From NCBI GenBank assembly GCA_033060915.1, contig CM065398.1:3081501-3145500 (forward strand): DNA of 64,000 nt. Reading direction: 5' to 3'. Both the position numbers and the translations under genes were made by a program. This document shows, one piece after another, positions 1 to 10,281 of this stretch (position 1 is the first letter of the stretch; each line of letters starts with the position of its first letter). This DNA is from Euryodendron excelsum (lineage: Eukaryota > Streptophyta > Magnoliopsida > Ericales > Pentaphylacaceae). The notes below the pieces were generated by a model that ran no database searches, had not been told where the DNA came from, and saw nothing but the letters and a program-made list of their open reading frames with translations.

Positions 1-1879
1 TGTCCATTTAAAAGGATTTTTTAAATAGAATTTTTTCATCACTTTTGGGATAAATGATACATGATGCAAGTTTTGAAAAGGGTTTGGGAGTTTTTTAAAA
101 AGAGACTGGAAGCAGAGGTTTAAAAAAGGGATTTGATTTGGAAATAGAAGTTGTGGCCGCACCTATAAAGGTTACCTACGTATCCCACTTAGCGAGAATT
201 AGGTCAATAGTAGTTCAGATAGACGGGCTGATTGAAATAGGCACGTTAGGGCCTTTAAAAAGTTTTGAAGACTCATTGGGGTCTGATTTTAAAAAAAAGA
301 ACTTGAGAGTTTTATACTGAAAATTTAGAAATAACTCGAGAGAGTTTTGATTTGAAATTGGATGTTGGAGTCCTTTTGAAATTGAACTTTAAAGTTTTTT
401 GAAGTGTTTTTAAAATGGGATTTGAGGTGTTTTGAAATGGTTTTGAATATAACTCAAGAGAGTTTTGAAAGTTTTGGAAACTTGATTAGGGATTTGAAAG
501 TAGGATTTGGGCTTGTAAAACTTCTTGTGAACTTGTCTTGAAAAGGTTTCTGAACACCTTGTGAAATATATGTTCATGTCTCATTGCCATTGGGAGATTA
601 GCTATGTGAGAACTAAACTCCTTTAAGGCTATGAGTTTTGGGGAACATTTTAGGAACAAGGTCTTGAAACTTCCCTTAGGTTTTGGACTTTAGGTTTAGG
701 GAACCTTTGTTTGAATATCTCACATAATATTGAACAACCCTAACCATAGAAGGCCTAGGGTTGTTTCAAGAATGTAATGTTTGAAAATAATTTTTAGAAA
801 AAAAGGTTTTACAAAATATTTAGGGTTTAGAACCCTAATATGAACCTTATAGGTTTCATTTGATATATCACTTTCCTTATGAAGCTCTAACCATGAAATG
901 GATAGGATCACATCAAGGTTACAAGTCTTTAAAAAATATTTTAAAAGCACTTTTTGCAAAATAGTAAATGTCTAACCATTTTAGATTGAGGCAATTCGAA
1001 ACACCTTTTGAAAATATTTTGAGTGGAGTTGCGCAGCAATTTTTCAAAGACTTTTTTATTAGGGTTTTTAGAAATTCAAACAAGTAAGAGGTTTTTGAAA
1101 ACATGTTTTAAAAAGGTCGTCTGGGTTGAAAAGATGATTTGAAAACAGATTTAGAGTTAGGCTTGAAGCTATCTAACCTTGGTTAGACAAACTATGGTTA
1201 GCATGACCTAGGGTTGGACCAAATAAGGTTAGGTTGACCTAGGGTTGAACCACCTGGGGTTAGGTTGACCCACTAGAGTTTGGTTAATCTAGTGTTGGAT
1301 CACTAGGGTTAGGTTGATCAACTAGGATTATGGTAACCTAAGGCATTGGAAGATGGTTTTGAAATATGGTTTAGGGTTAAGGTTTGACGCTAATGGTTTG
1401 GAGATGGTTAAGGATGGTGGCTACATGCATGCAATAGAGTGGAAATTTGGAAAAACTATGATTTTATGTAAGAAAAATTATCATTTCATGTTGAAAAAGG
1501 AAAATATGATTTCATGTTAAAAAGAAAAAGATTTGATTTGAAATTAGAAAAGGAAAGATTTGAATTGAAAAATTAAAGATTTGATTTTGTTTTCAAAACG
1601 GAAATATTTGATTTTGTTTCCAAAAATGGAATATTTAATTTTTCTTTTAAAATAGAATGATTTGATTTCAATTGAAATGGAAAATGGTAAGATTGGATCA
1701 GAAAATCTTATGATTTCATGTGAAAGATTTGTGATTTTTGTGCAATAAAACTTATGATTTTGTGTAACACTTTTTGAAGACAACTCAAGAGAGTTATGCA
1801 ATTTTGAAAGACATGATACAACAAGGACTTTGAAAATTTTTTTGATAACTTGAATGCAATGAATACTAGAATGGAGTTT

Positions 1880-1925
1880 TTTTTTTTTTGGGGGGGTGGT
1901 GGGGGGGGGGGGGGGTTGGGGAGGG
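1880..1925 (+). repeat. Poly-T/poly-G tract
   Basis: A run of T is followed by an almost unbroken G-rich stretch of about 35 bases inside R1. The equivalent place in copy 2 (about 36990-37010) is a shorter AGGAGGGGGGGGG tract, so the locus is a hypervariable homopolymer. It could fold as a G-quadruplex. It may also be a sequencing-difficult site. Confidence 0.7.
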
Positions 1926-2875
1926 GTGGTTCAAGACGAGGCTTCCTAAGTCATGGACTTCTAGGGCTTTCACTAAGGTTTCAAGAAAACAACTCTTGTA
2001 CCTATTTTTAGAAAAGCATTTGAATGAGAAATTAAAGGAGGCTTAAGATGACTAGGTTTTGAAAGGGATGTTTAGGGTTTGAAACCCTAATGTGGTCCTT
2101 AGAGGCCTCTTTGAATATAACATTTTCCTAAAATAACCCTAACCATGCAAAGGTTATAATCACTTTAGGATTGTGATTTTGAAAGCAAGTTAGGATTTGA
2201 AACCCTAATATGGATCACGGTTAACACTTTGAATATATCATTTTCCTAAGGGAACCCTAACCATGAAAATGTTAGAATTACAATAAGATTATGAGTTTAA
2301 AAGCAAAGCAATTGTAAACAATGCATAATCATAACAATTATAATGCAAATGGTCATGAACATACAAGGTTTAAGGTTTCACCATATAATCAAGATGGCTC
2401 AAAACCACACCAACACAAAGTAGACTATAGGAAGGTCCTCGACTGATGAACTCTCTAAGGCTTTCCCCAAGCATAGATCCAATGTACTCTTGTTTCAAGC
2501 TTACAAGAAAGGGGAAAAAGATAGGGAGTAAAATAAAAAATAGTCCAAGTGAACTAGGAGGGAGAAGAGACTGAAGGGGATGACATAAACTCTAAAAAGA
2601 AAACCAACGTTGTCTTTAATCTTCTTAACTGTCCATGGAGGCTTTTCCTTGGACTTGAAAGGCCTTTGAGAGTTTTGACAAGGGCTGTAAGTGACCTCAA
2701 TGGAGCTTGAAGGCTAAGGTTAGAGGTGCATAGGCTAGGGCTTGAGTATATGGAGCAAAAGGAGCTTATACCTTTGAGAGAATAGGAGTGGCTTTTGAGA
2801 TTTTTTAGGGCTTTCTAGAAAGAGGCAAAGCTTCGTTGCAATTTTTTGGGCCTCGAATACACTGGGAGGCACTGC

Positions 2876-2882
2876 ATTTATA
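2876..2882 (-). promoter_or_regulatory. TATA box of antisense LTR R1
   Basis: On the minus strand the sequence reads CCTATAAATGC. It aligns with the TATAAATA of the sister LTRs (minus strand 17992-17999 in R3; plus strand 33659-33666 and 48975-48982). It lies next to the GCCACTAGGAGTGGC palindrome cluster, as in the sister copies. Confidence 0.5.
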
Positions 2883-3234
2883 GGCAAAAATCTTAGGAGG
2901 TGACGCCACTAGGAGTGGCGACAAGTCAAAATTTGGCCAAAGTGGTACCAAGCCATTTTTTGGCCAAAGGCCACTACAACCACTACAAGTGGCAGCCAGC
3001 CTCAGATTATATGGAGATTTGATTTGATTCGACCTTGGGCTACAAGGCAAAATTTTGGGTTCCACTTCTAGTGGCTCTCAGCCATTTTTTAGCTTGACTT
3101 TGAGAAATTCCGGTTTGATTTTGAAAGGTGTTGGGCTATTAGGCGCTGGTTCGGACTTAAATGTATATGTGATGTTTGAAAGTGAGTCTGGTCAGGTGGG
3201 AGATCTTCGAGTGGTAAAAAATAGAGTGCTTAAA

Positions 3235-3803
3235 CTCATGATATGGACGATCTTGTTTGTATATAAAACAAATTTAATTCATTGAACTATAATAAAATAA
3301 TATTTGTGAACAGAATAAGTTGCATATACCAAATATGAACCTTGTGGTCATTCATACTTTGTAAATTAGTGGCACTAACTTTGTGAAATGAATAAGTTGC
3401 TTACTAAATGTGCATTTTGTGGTCATTCATACTTTAGATATGAGTGAACATTCTGATTTAAGCATGCAATAAAAATTATTTAATGTGATATGAGTGGACA
3501 TTTCAGTTTAGAGACAATGGTGTTGACGTGTCCAGAGTTCGCGAGTACTTTCATTATTTTGATTGTGGCAACGAGTTGGTTTTCAAGTCATTAGGCCTCG
3601 ATAAACGTAAGCAACCACATACAAGATTTTTCTAATTATATTGTATGGGGATTAAAATTTAAACAATGCCTATAAATAAGAAACTTCTAGAATTCTAAGG
3701 AGTGTGAGAGATAATTAGCTTGTAGAAAGAAGGAAACAGAGTTTGTATTGTTTCATTGAAGGAGGGAAGGTTTTTTTTTTTTTTCCCCTTTGCCAGTGAA
3801 TGC
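3235..3803. other. Spacer with short direct repeats, absent from copy 2
   Basis: This stretch follows the LTR terminus. It contains two related segments beginning GAATAAGTTGC and ending TGTGGTCATTCATACTTT (about 3312-3363 and 3392-3432). A TATA-like box and an untranslated-leader-like stretch follow (GAGAGATAATTAGC at about 3708, then a poly-T run at 3771-3784). It resembles LTR U3/R sequence of some other element, but I cannot fix ends or a family. Copy 2 lacks it: there, 37507 is joined directly to the equivalent of 3804. Confidence 0.45.
3670..3677 (+). promoter_or_regulatory. Candidate TATA box
   Basis: The plus strand has TATAAATA in the context GCCTATAAATAAG, followed 40-100 bases on by leader-like sequence. 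No ORF is attached to it. The transcript it would drive is unknown. Confidence 0.35.
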
Positions 3804-4532
3804 AGGCAAGTTTGTGCCTAAATATTCTATGTTTCTCTTTTTGGTGCGTCTGTGTGCCGAATCGGATATACATTTAATAACTAGGCCATGCTAAAGTATC
3901 CATCGTTCTTAAGCACAATGCCAAATTAGAAACTCCTAATTCCTCCAAAACTAGCATTTCTTGCTGAATGGTTGTCCACAAGATAAATTTTATTAGGAGG
4001 AGAAATTGTATGCCAAGTCTTTTCTTATAATATTTTTTCCTCAACATAAAAATACTAGAGGTTTATTGGACTACTTACCGTGGATTGTCACTTGGAAAGT
4101 AACAGCCTTATTTGTCTTGTATAAAATTGTAAACATTTAAAAGATTTGAGATCACCCACAGTAGTTTGATATTTCAAACATAAATGTTCGGTACCATTGA
4201 TATAACAATTTTCACTTATTATACCGTGATTCTCAATCACTTCACAACTTTGATTTTTCTGCTTCTTTTATTTTTAGTTTTTATTTTTTTCTCTTGCTTT
4301 TGTTCGTGCATGCATGCATGCATGCAGTTACTTCAAGTGAAGCTGAGTGCCCCAAAGTCCATGGTGATATTAATTTTAAAATACGATGATGTAATCTGAC
4401 ACTTCGATTCCAACCAAAGGATGACGCTGCCGCTCTCCCGCTCTCTGCCATTTGGAACGGAAGTATGAGTTCAAAGTACTCCATCACTTCTTTATTTTGT
4501 AAAAGTAGACAAAATAAGATACAAATCTATTA
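3804..4532. other. Spacer flanking the Helitron, copy 1
   Basis: This is non-coding sequence repeated at 37510-38173 with roughly 6-8% differences by eye. It includes a (TGCA)n run at about 4307-4326. I see no LTR-type ends and no credible ORF. It may be original host DNA or part of an unrecognised older element. Confidence 0.7.
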
Positions 4533-5135
4533 TCTCTCTATTCTAATATATAAAGCGAGAACTCTAATTCCTGCCTAAATCTTTTTCTGTTCCAAATAAT
4601 TATATGGACAAATTAAAATAATGATCCTTGTAGTTTTATTTTGGTTTCACTTTGATCCATGCTGTTTCAATTACTACAAATTTATCCTTCAATTTAAAAA
4701 AATTTGTGCAATCAATCCAATTTGGGACGACCGTCTCAGAAATAATAAAAAAAAAGAGTGTACGTGTAATCCGTGTGATATTTTTTTCAAGGCAAAATGG
4801 TAAAACTACCATTACTATAATTTGGCATAATTCTATTAAATTTATTTTTGTTAACTGTTTCAATTAATTTACTTTTCAACAACTGTAATGGCAAATAAGT
4901 ATGATAAAAAATAATCCAACTACTCAACGTAGTTATTCTTATAATTGCTTTAGTTATTAATAAATTATGGATTGCATCATTCTATTCACTTACCGATATG
5001 AATAACATTAAAAAAAATTGAAAAAATTACATTGACCATCATCACTGATGACAATAATTGAAAATTGCACACGCATGGCTTGTGTCAACTTGTTAGTATA
5101 TATGAATTAGGTAGTAAAATATGTAGGTTTGTTTC

Positions 5136-5141
5136 TATAAA
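5136..5141 (+). promoter_or_regulatory. TATA box upstream of the 5180 ORF
   Basis: TATAAA occurs in the context TTTCTATAAATTGTG, 39 bases before the ATG at 5180. The same box occurs in copy 2 before 38731. It would leave only a very short leader, so the pairing is tentative. Confidence 0.35.
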
Positions 5142-5179
5142 TTGTGAGCTTCTACGTGCTCTGCCTGTATGCAAATCTA

Positions 5180-5593
5180 ATGGCGTCCAACAATCGACGG
5201 AGTTCTCAACAATCGCAGAGTGGTGCAGCAGCCAAGAACTCTAGGGCTGGGGCTGGGGCTGCTCAACCTGGCACCATAAGTCATCTGATGACTAGCGGTA
5301 ATATGGGGGAGGGGACAGTTAACTCAACTGGGCCAAGCGCTTACAAAGCCGCTGTAGACCACCTTAGAACCAATCCTGGAGTCCATGGAAGTAGTCATCG
5401 GAATAGAGCAAGCTTACCAGCCGTTGCAGAGCACCTTACTCGTCGTGAAAGTCAATCCCCAGAAGGTACCACTCCAAGAAACCCAGATCCTTGTGCTGTT
5501 GAAATTCTTGGCCCTCTTCATAATGCAAGCCAATTTGCCGCAGGCACTACGAATGCATCAAATAGTCCATCTGCTGGAGATCTCCTTCATTGA
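5180..5593 (+). CDS. Unknown 137-residue protein carried in Helitron
   Basis: This is an open frame of 137 residues starting MASNNRRSSQQSQSG. An upstream in-frame ATG at 5144 would add 12 residues, but the start at 5180 has the better context and is preceded by a TATA box. The protein is hydrophilic and low in complexity. It has a Ser/Gln-rich N-terminus, an Ala-Gly patch at about residues 20-32, and Ser/Pro/Asn-rich remaining sequence ending in SAGDLLH. There is no membrane segment, signal peptide or catalytic motif, and I do not recognise a family. The copy-2 counterpart (38731-39142) keeps both ends but is frameshifted in the middle. The simplest reading is a captured exon or gene fragment, probably not a working gene. 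Confidence 0.4.
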   Translation: MASNNRRSSQQSQSGAAAKNSRAGAGAAQPGTISHLMTSGNMGEGTVNSTGPSAYKAAVDHLRTNPGVHGSSHRNRASLPAVAEHLTRRESQSPEGTTPRNPDPCAVEILGPLHNASQFAAGTTNASNSPSAGDLLH

Positions 5594-6928
5594 TGGAAAG
5601 TGAAATAAATAATTAAACAGCACTATACTGCAGATGAAACTGGGTGACAAATAATTCGATCTCCAAGGAGTTAGGAGTCTAAGATAGCAATACGATGGTC
5701 CTATTTTATCGTATCTGCTTGATGGTTTTGTTTTTCTTTCTCTGCTTTGCTGGTATCTCATAAGCAAAGAAGTAGGGAGTGTGTTTTTGTTTTTTGGGGG
5801 GGGGGATGTTTTTTGTTGAAGTGATCAATATGTCCGGTCGGACATAGGTCAATTCAAATTCATCAACTCGAATTCAATCCGTTTACGTATGAAATTTTTT
5901 TAAAAGGCTACAGTACTTGCAGCGCAACTTGTTTTATGAAAGTAAAAACACAAATAAGAATGGGATTTAGACGTCACAAATTAATTAGGATATGAATGGA
6001 AAACTAGCTTACGTAGAATGTAATTTGTTTCACATAAACATAAACAAAAATAAAAGATAAAAAATTCCCAGAACTAAAGAAAAGAATACATGCATAGAGT
6101 CAATGGTGGATTCAAAACTTTAGTTCAGTGGGGGCAAAACCTACATACGCCAAAAAAATAGTCACAACCTCTATGCAAAAGTTATATACAAAAAATTATA
6201 CAGTTATGAAGAAACTTAATCTAAATTTAGTTGGCTAAGTTTCAAAAACCTAAGAAGATATTTTGGGAATTGGGTGACCAAGCGTCGACTATGGATACAA
6301 TTAAAAAAATGGATAAAAAAGATTTTGGGATTTGAGTCATTTTTTTAAACTTTTAAAATGGTAGTAGATAGTAGTTAGATAAATAAAATATTAAATGGGT
6401 AAGAACATTTTAATTTAATATTAAAATAGAGGGTTAAAAAGTAGAATTGTGTTGTAAGTATAATAAATTCAAAGTGGAGCACATGCAATATCAGTAAATT
6501 CAACATATACATTTGCAACCTAGAATCAAATAAATACATAAAAAAAATTTTAAAAATAGTGAAAGTTGCCAAGTTAGTGGAGGTAGCTGCCCCACTGGCC
6601 CTTGCTACATTCACCCCTACATAGAATGCAATCTGTTATATGAAAACATATATATATTTTTTAAAAAGTTAGATTGAATATACTGTCTTGTTTTTTTTCC
6701 TCCATTTCTTTCTCTTCTATCCTAAATTAGAAACTAAATAAGGGAAAGAAAGAAAAATTATTATTTTCCCTTCCTTTACCTTACTTTCCTACTTTATGAC
6801 AGGTTGTCATTTTCCTTTTCCATTTTTTTTTCTTTCCTTTAACAAATTCAAGTTTCAAACATATAATAGGAAAATAAACATTCTAGTCATCATATGCATC
6901 TTACTAGTGCAATGTGTATGTTTATATA

Positions 6929-6957
6929 CTAGTAGTGGACCTGTGCTATGCACGGGA
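6929..6957 (-). mobile_element. Terminus of a second, antisense Helitron-like element
   Basis: Read on the minus strand, CCCGTGCATAGCACAGG forms a hairpin with one mismatch. It is followed by TCCACTA, then CTAG and T, which is a Helitron 3' end of the same type as that at 16473-16498. The body would extend to higher coordinates, but I cannot find its 5' end. The surrounding 6825-7715 is missing from copy 2. Confidence 0.45.
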
Positions 6958-7250
6958 CATAAATAATGAACTTTAAAAATAAAGAATTGATATTATATTC
7001 TTATAGTTTATATTGCTAATATGAGTTTTATTAGACAATAAACTCCCATTATTCATTAAAATAAAAAAAATTTCAAACTTTGTGCATCTATATCATAAAA
7101 ATTTCTTCTTAAAATGGTTGCACTATTCATCACCAAGCTTGCTAGAAACAAAATCAAATTACATTAGAGTCACATAATTAAATTACTTGAAATACTTATT
7201 TCGTTAATATTTATTTATATTTTGTAGATTTATTTGTATTTAAAAAGATT

Positions 7251-7816
7251 TGAACAGAAAATTTTAAAGTCTTGAATTTAAGTAGCACCTTTATAAAGTT
7301 ATAATAGAAGAATTTAAGAAAATTTAAAATAACAATTCTAATGTTTCTTAAATTTAAGGAGGAACTTTTTAAAATTACAGAAGGGGGAATTTAAGGAAAT
7401 TTAAAAAGAAAATTCTATTTTTTTTTTTAAATTTAGCATATAACTTCCTAAAATCATGAAAGTGAATTTAAAACTTTCCAAAGTAATATAAGATTACCTA
7501 AGTTTAATCATTAATAGAAAGTAAAGTGGACTTGAACAGAAAATTTCAAAGTTTTGAATTCAAGCAACAACTTTCTAAAATTATAATAGAAGAATTTAAG
7601 AAAATTTAAAATAACAACTCTAATGTTTCTTAAATTTAAGGAGGAACTTTTTAAAATTATAGAAGCAGAATTTAAGCAAATTTAAAATGACAATTCTATT
7701 TTTATTTTTTTTTTAAATTTAAGAAAGAACTTCCTAAAATCATGAAAGAAAATTTACAACTTTCCAAAGTAACATAAGATTATCTAAGTTTAATCGTTAA
7801 TAGAAAATAATGTTTC
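7251..7816 (+). repeat. Two tandem units of about 283 bp
   Basis: The GAACAGAAAATTT unit start recurs at 7251 and 7534, and both units run through AGGAGGAACTTTTTAAAATTA and end near TTAATAGAAA (7511 and 7797). The units are AT-rich and non-coding, and differ by roughly 10%. Copy 2 keeps only the last part of one unit (from about 40533). Confidence 0.8.
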
Positions 7817-8049
7817 TATAAATTATAGTTAGACCAATGCTATTACGACACATGTAACCTTAGTAATTTAAAAATTCAGAAAGCTAAGAAAATTGGATTG
7901 AGAATTTTAACATCAAAGACCCAGCAACTTAGTGGTATAATATATAGCAATGATATATCTAGCACTATACTATATGCAAATGTAGTGGGAGGCTCACATG
8001 CCTCAAAAAATAAATCTCTATTTTTCTAAAAATTATAATTTTCTAAAAA

Positions 8050-8108
8050 GCCACGTGGCGCACCTAGCTCATTCAACCAATCAGTCTCCTCTTTCTTTCT
8101 CTTATAAA
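8050..8108 (+). promoter_or_regulatory. Captured polymerase II promoter: G-box, CCAAT box, TATA box
   Basis: In order and with normal promoter spacing there are GCCACGTGGC (8050-8059, a perfect G-box palindrome), CCAAT (8077-8081) and TATAAA (8103-8108). Downstream is a pyrimidine-rich leader-like stretch at about 8310-8362. Copy 2 has the same set at 40863-40921 with one change in the G-box. G-boxes bind bZIP/bHLH factors. Function here is inferred from layout alone. Confidence 0.5.
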
Positions 8109-8361
8109 GGAAAGCAAAAAAATTAAACAAAACATTATTCATAGAAAATAATGAAAGGAATAGAATTTTGACAAGAAAACATAGAAAAATAACTAATGGA
8201 AATAACTTGATTGTTGGCAAAATAATGGAAAATTCTCTCAATAATAAAATTATGATTCCTAAAATCTCTCTTAATATAAAAAATGCTAGCTGAGATTTTA
8301 TATCCATATTTCTCTCTCTTTCTTATTCTCTACAAGTCCTCTCTTCTCTTCTCCTCTTCTC

Positions 8362-8464
8362 TCATGTCTGGCCCTCCACCAGGCCTTACTTCGATGATGT
8401 TACTAATGAGATATTAAAGGTAGCGGACTATATGATCTTAAAGGTCTATGATATAATGAACTAG
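8362..8464 (+). other. Possible captured coding exon
   Basis: After the CT-rich leader a short frame reads through RPYFDDVTNEILKVADY to a TAG at 8462. The copy-2 equivalent (about 41170-41265) keeps the frame across most of this (DDVTNGMLKVAKY) and the same stop. An AAAG/GTAGC junction inside it could be a splice donor. It is too short to identify. Confidence 0.25.
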
Positions 8465-8902
8465 ACTTTCTAACTAAAAGAGAATCGTAAAGAGATTTCT
8501 AAGAATTTGAACATATTTGAATGTTGTCTTGTCATGAGCCTTCTATGATGGATGTTGATGATCATCGTCCTTCTATTTCGATAAAATTTAAGTTCTATGA
8601 TCTTGCAACTTTTTTTATAGATTTTTATGGGTTATTGTTAAAGTAGTCTATTACATTATTTAGTTTATGGAAAAATATAAAAGTTTTATGCATTTTATAT
8701 ATGGATCTAAAATTTTTAAGAAATTTCATGTTTAATTTATGCAGAAATTCAACAATGTGTGTGGTGCTTTAGTTTTATCTATGTGTTTGGGGTGTTATTG
8801 TTTCGTGGTTTTTTATGTGTGCTCTATATCTTTCGTCTTTTCATATTTTAATTTTCACCTTTCTTGTGGTAGCGGTAAAATGGAGGGCTCAAAGGTGTGC
8901 AT

Positions 8903-9888
8903 TGTTGAAAATATTTTCAAAATATATAATATATATAGTAGTTTTGGGGTTTTCCAAAATGGTTTTGACTAGCTTTGAAGAAAATCTTTATTGCCTTATT
9001 AAATGAATCACACATTGGAAAGTGAGAAGTTTAGTAAGGCATTTATAAACGCCAACAACTTTCTATGTATTGCTTTAGAACAATGATTGGGTGTAGCACT
9101 CAAGTGTGAGCATGTGTACGAAGCCCACATGTGCGCCACACACATGTCTCGCGTGCGAGTCGCATGGCGCAATGTGGCGCTTTAGTGGCGCACTTGGTAC
9201 TTGGACACGTGGCACGTGCGCATGTGGCTTGTGACCAAGACCATTGATTTTTGTCAATCATGATAATCAACGATCGGATGGCTAATACATAGGCAAAAAG
9301 GATCGTATGGTGACAATCACACCTCATTATAAAGGTGTGATGAATGATCTGATCAAACAATGAATAGGTGCGATCTACACCGTTAGATTAGAAAAGGGAC
9401 GATCCGACGGCTGTGTTTAAACCTGCAAGTTACTATTAGAAATCAGTTATTATTTGAATTCTAACAGTCATGTCTGGTCCAAAAAGACACCAAAATGTCT
9501 ATAAAAACATGGCAGATTCGCAGAAAATGATGATATATTTTTCCTGCAACTTCTTTCTATATTAAAAGGCATTAAAATTCTTGATTCTTTCTAGTTTTTA
9601 TTGTTCATCATCTCTGAAGTCTGTTTCTACAGAAGTAGACATTCAGATTCTTGGCAGACTTGATAATCAGAGGGTATTCGGGTTTGATTTCGTGTGTGCA
9701 GCGCGCAATCAGAATTACAGATTTTTCTGGGCTCCATTGTATCCTGGAGGCGATTCGCCATTAACCCGGTACACACCAGATTCTGAGAATTGATGGGGGC
9801 GAATATCGTCTTAAGGAAATCGATATTAATCGTGCCTAGGACGTGATTACTCATCTTCTTCTTCCTTTTACAGATTTTTGCACTAACA
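8903..9888 (+). repeat. 5' LTR of Copia element
   Basis: The boundary is fixed by the loss of identity with the 3' LTR right after ACTAACA. A TATA box lies at 9500-9507. The segment 9802-9827 has a 7-bp hairpin (AATATCG / CGATATT) and includes the 14-mer complementary to the primer-binding region. Confidence 0.95.
9500..9507 (+). promoter_or_regulatory. TATA box of Copia LTR
   Basis: TATAAAAA in the context GTCTATAAAAACATGG, conserved in the 3' LTR. It predicts transcription from about 9530, putting the following ~360 bases in R-U5. A weaker TATATTAAAAG at about 9558 is an alternative. Confidence 0.55.
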
Positions 9889-9905
9889 ATCTTAAGACGA
9901 TATTA
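9889..9905 (+). promoter_or_regulatory. Primer-binding region of Copia element (atypical)
   Basis: The sequence directly after the LTR is ATCTTAAGACGATATTA. It lacks the TGGTATCAGAGC initiator-methionine tRNA site used by most plant copia elements. Instead, CTTAAGACGATATT (9891-9904) is perfectly complementary to AATATCGTCTTAAG inside the same LTR (9802-9815). Confidence 0.55.
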
Positions 9906-9910
9906 CAATC

Positions 9911-10277
9911 ATGGCTGCTTCATTACGAGAGTTCTTTGCAGACTTTATAAAACTGGACCTTTTTGATGGAACAAACTTCAAAAGATGGTAAAAGAAGATG
10001 CACTTCCTACTTACCAGTCTCAAAGTGGTGTATGTTCTCACCACCCCCAAGCCTGCTGCAAATGAAGATGAGACTGTGGCTGAAATAAGGATAAGGATGA
10101 AATGGGAACAAGATAACTACATATGCAAAGGATACATCTGCAATGCAATGTCTGATACTCTGTTCGACATGTACCAGAATAAGGGGACTGCTAAAGAATT
10201 ATGGGATGCATTTGAAGCCAAGTACTTAATGGAGGACGCCACTAGTAAGAAATTTTTGGCTTCAAAATTTTCAATTA
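9911..10277 (+). pseudogene. Copia gag, N-terminal part (interrupted)
   Basis: The frame starts MAASLREFFADFIKLDLFDG at 9911, the usual start of copia gag (UBN2-type). It meets a TAA at 9989-9991 directly after the conserved Arg-Trp; the expected codon there would be CAA. The frame then continues through HFLLTSLKVVYVL and KELWDAFEAKY, and is lost by a one-base shift at about 10267-10275. The rest of gag continues in the next frame at 10282. Gag would form the particle and package the RNA. Confidence 0.85.
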
Positions 10278-10281
10278 TAAG

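Larger units (their letters stand above)
1..3234 (-). mobile_element. Antisense LARD-type LTR (R1), clipped by the window edge
   Basis: The sequence is the reverse complement of the long LTRs at 24539-29371, 31835-36743 and 48124-52482. Shared landmarks in reverse are the sequence around position 30-90, which matches 23000-23060, the repeated GGTTAGGTTGACCTAGGGTTGG block at about 1190-1340, the AAGATTTGATTT-rich block at 1500-1750 and the GCCACTAGGAGTGGC-type palindromes at 2900-3090. The LTR 5' terminus lies at about 3234, where the text is recognisably the reverse of the family start (TG..AGCACCC). About 460 bp of the LTR 3' end lie left of the window. Near 3100 some hundreds of bases present in R3 and R4 are missing, so R1 carries an internal deletion. 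No coding sequence is present. It is the left edge of duplication copy 1. Confidence 0.8.

Noticed and set aside
8739..8972. Small hydrophobic ORF crossing the left Copia LTR border
   Set aside because: Its end lies in the Copia LTR, so the frame was created by the insertion. Copy 2 has no equivalent.
9075..9360. Antisense ORFs in the Copia LTR
   Set aside because: They lie within LTR U3, differ in frame and stops between the two LTRs, and have no known domain.
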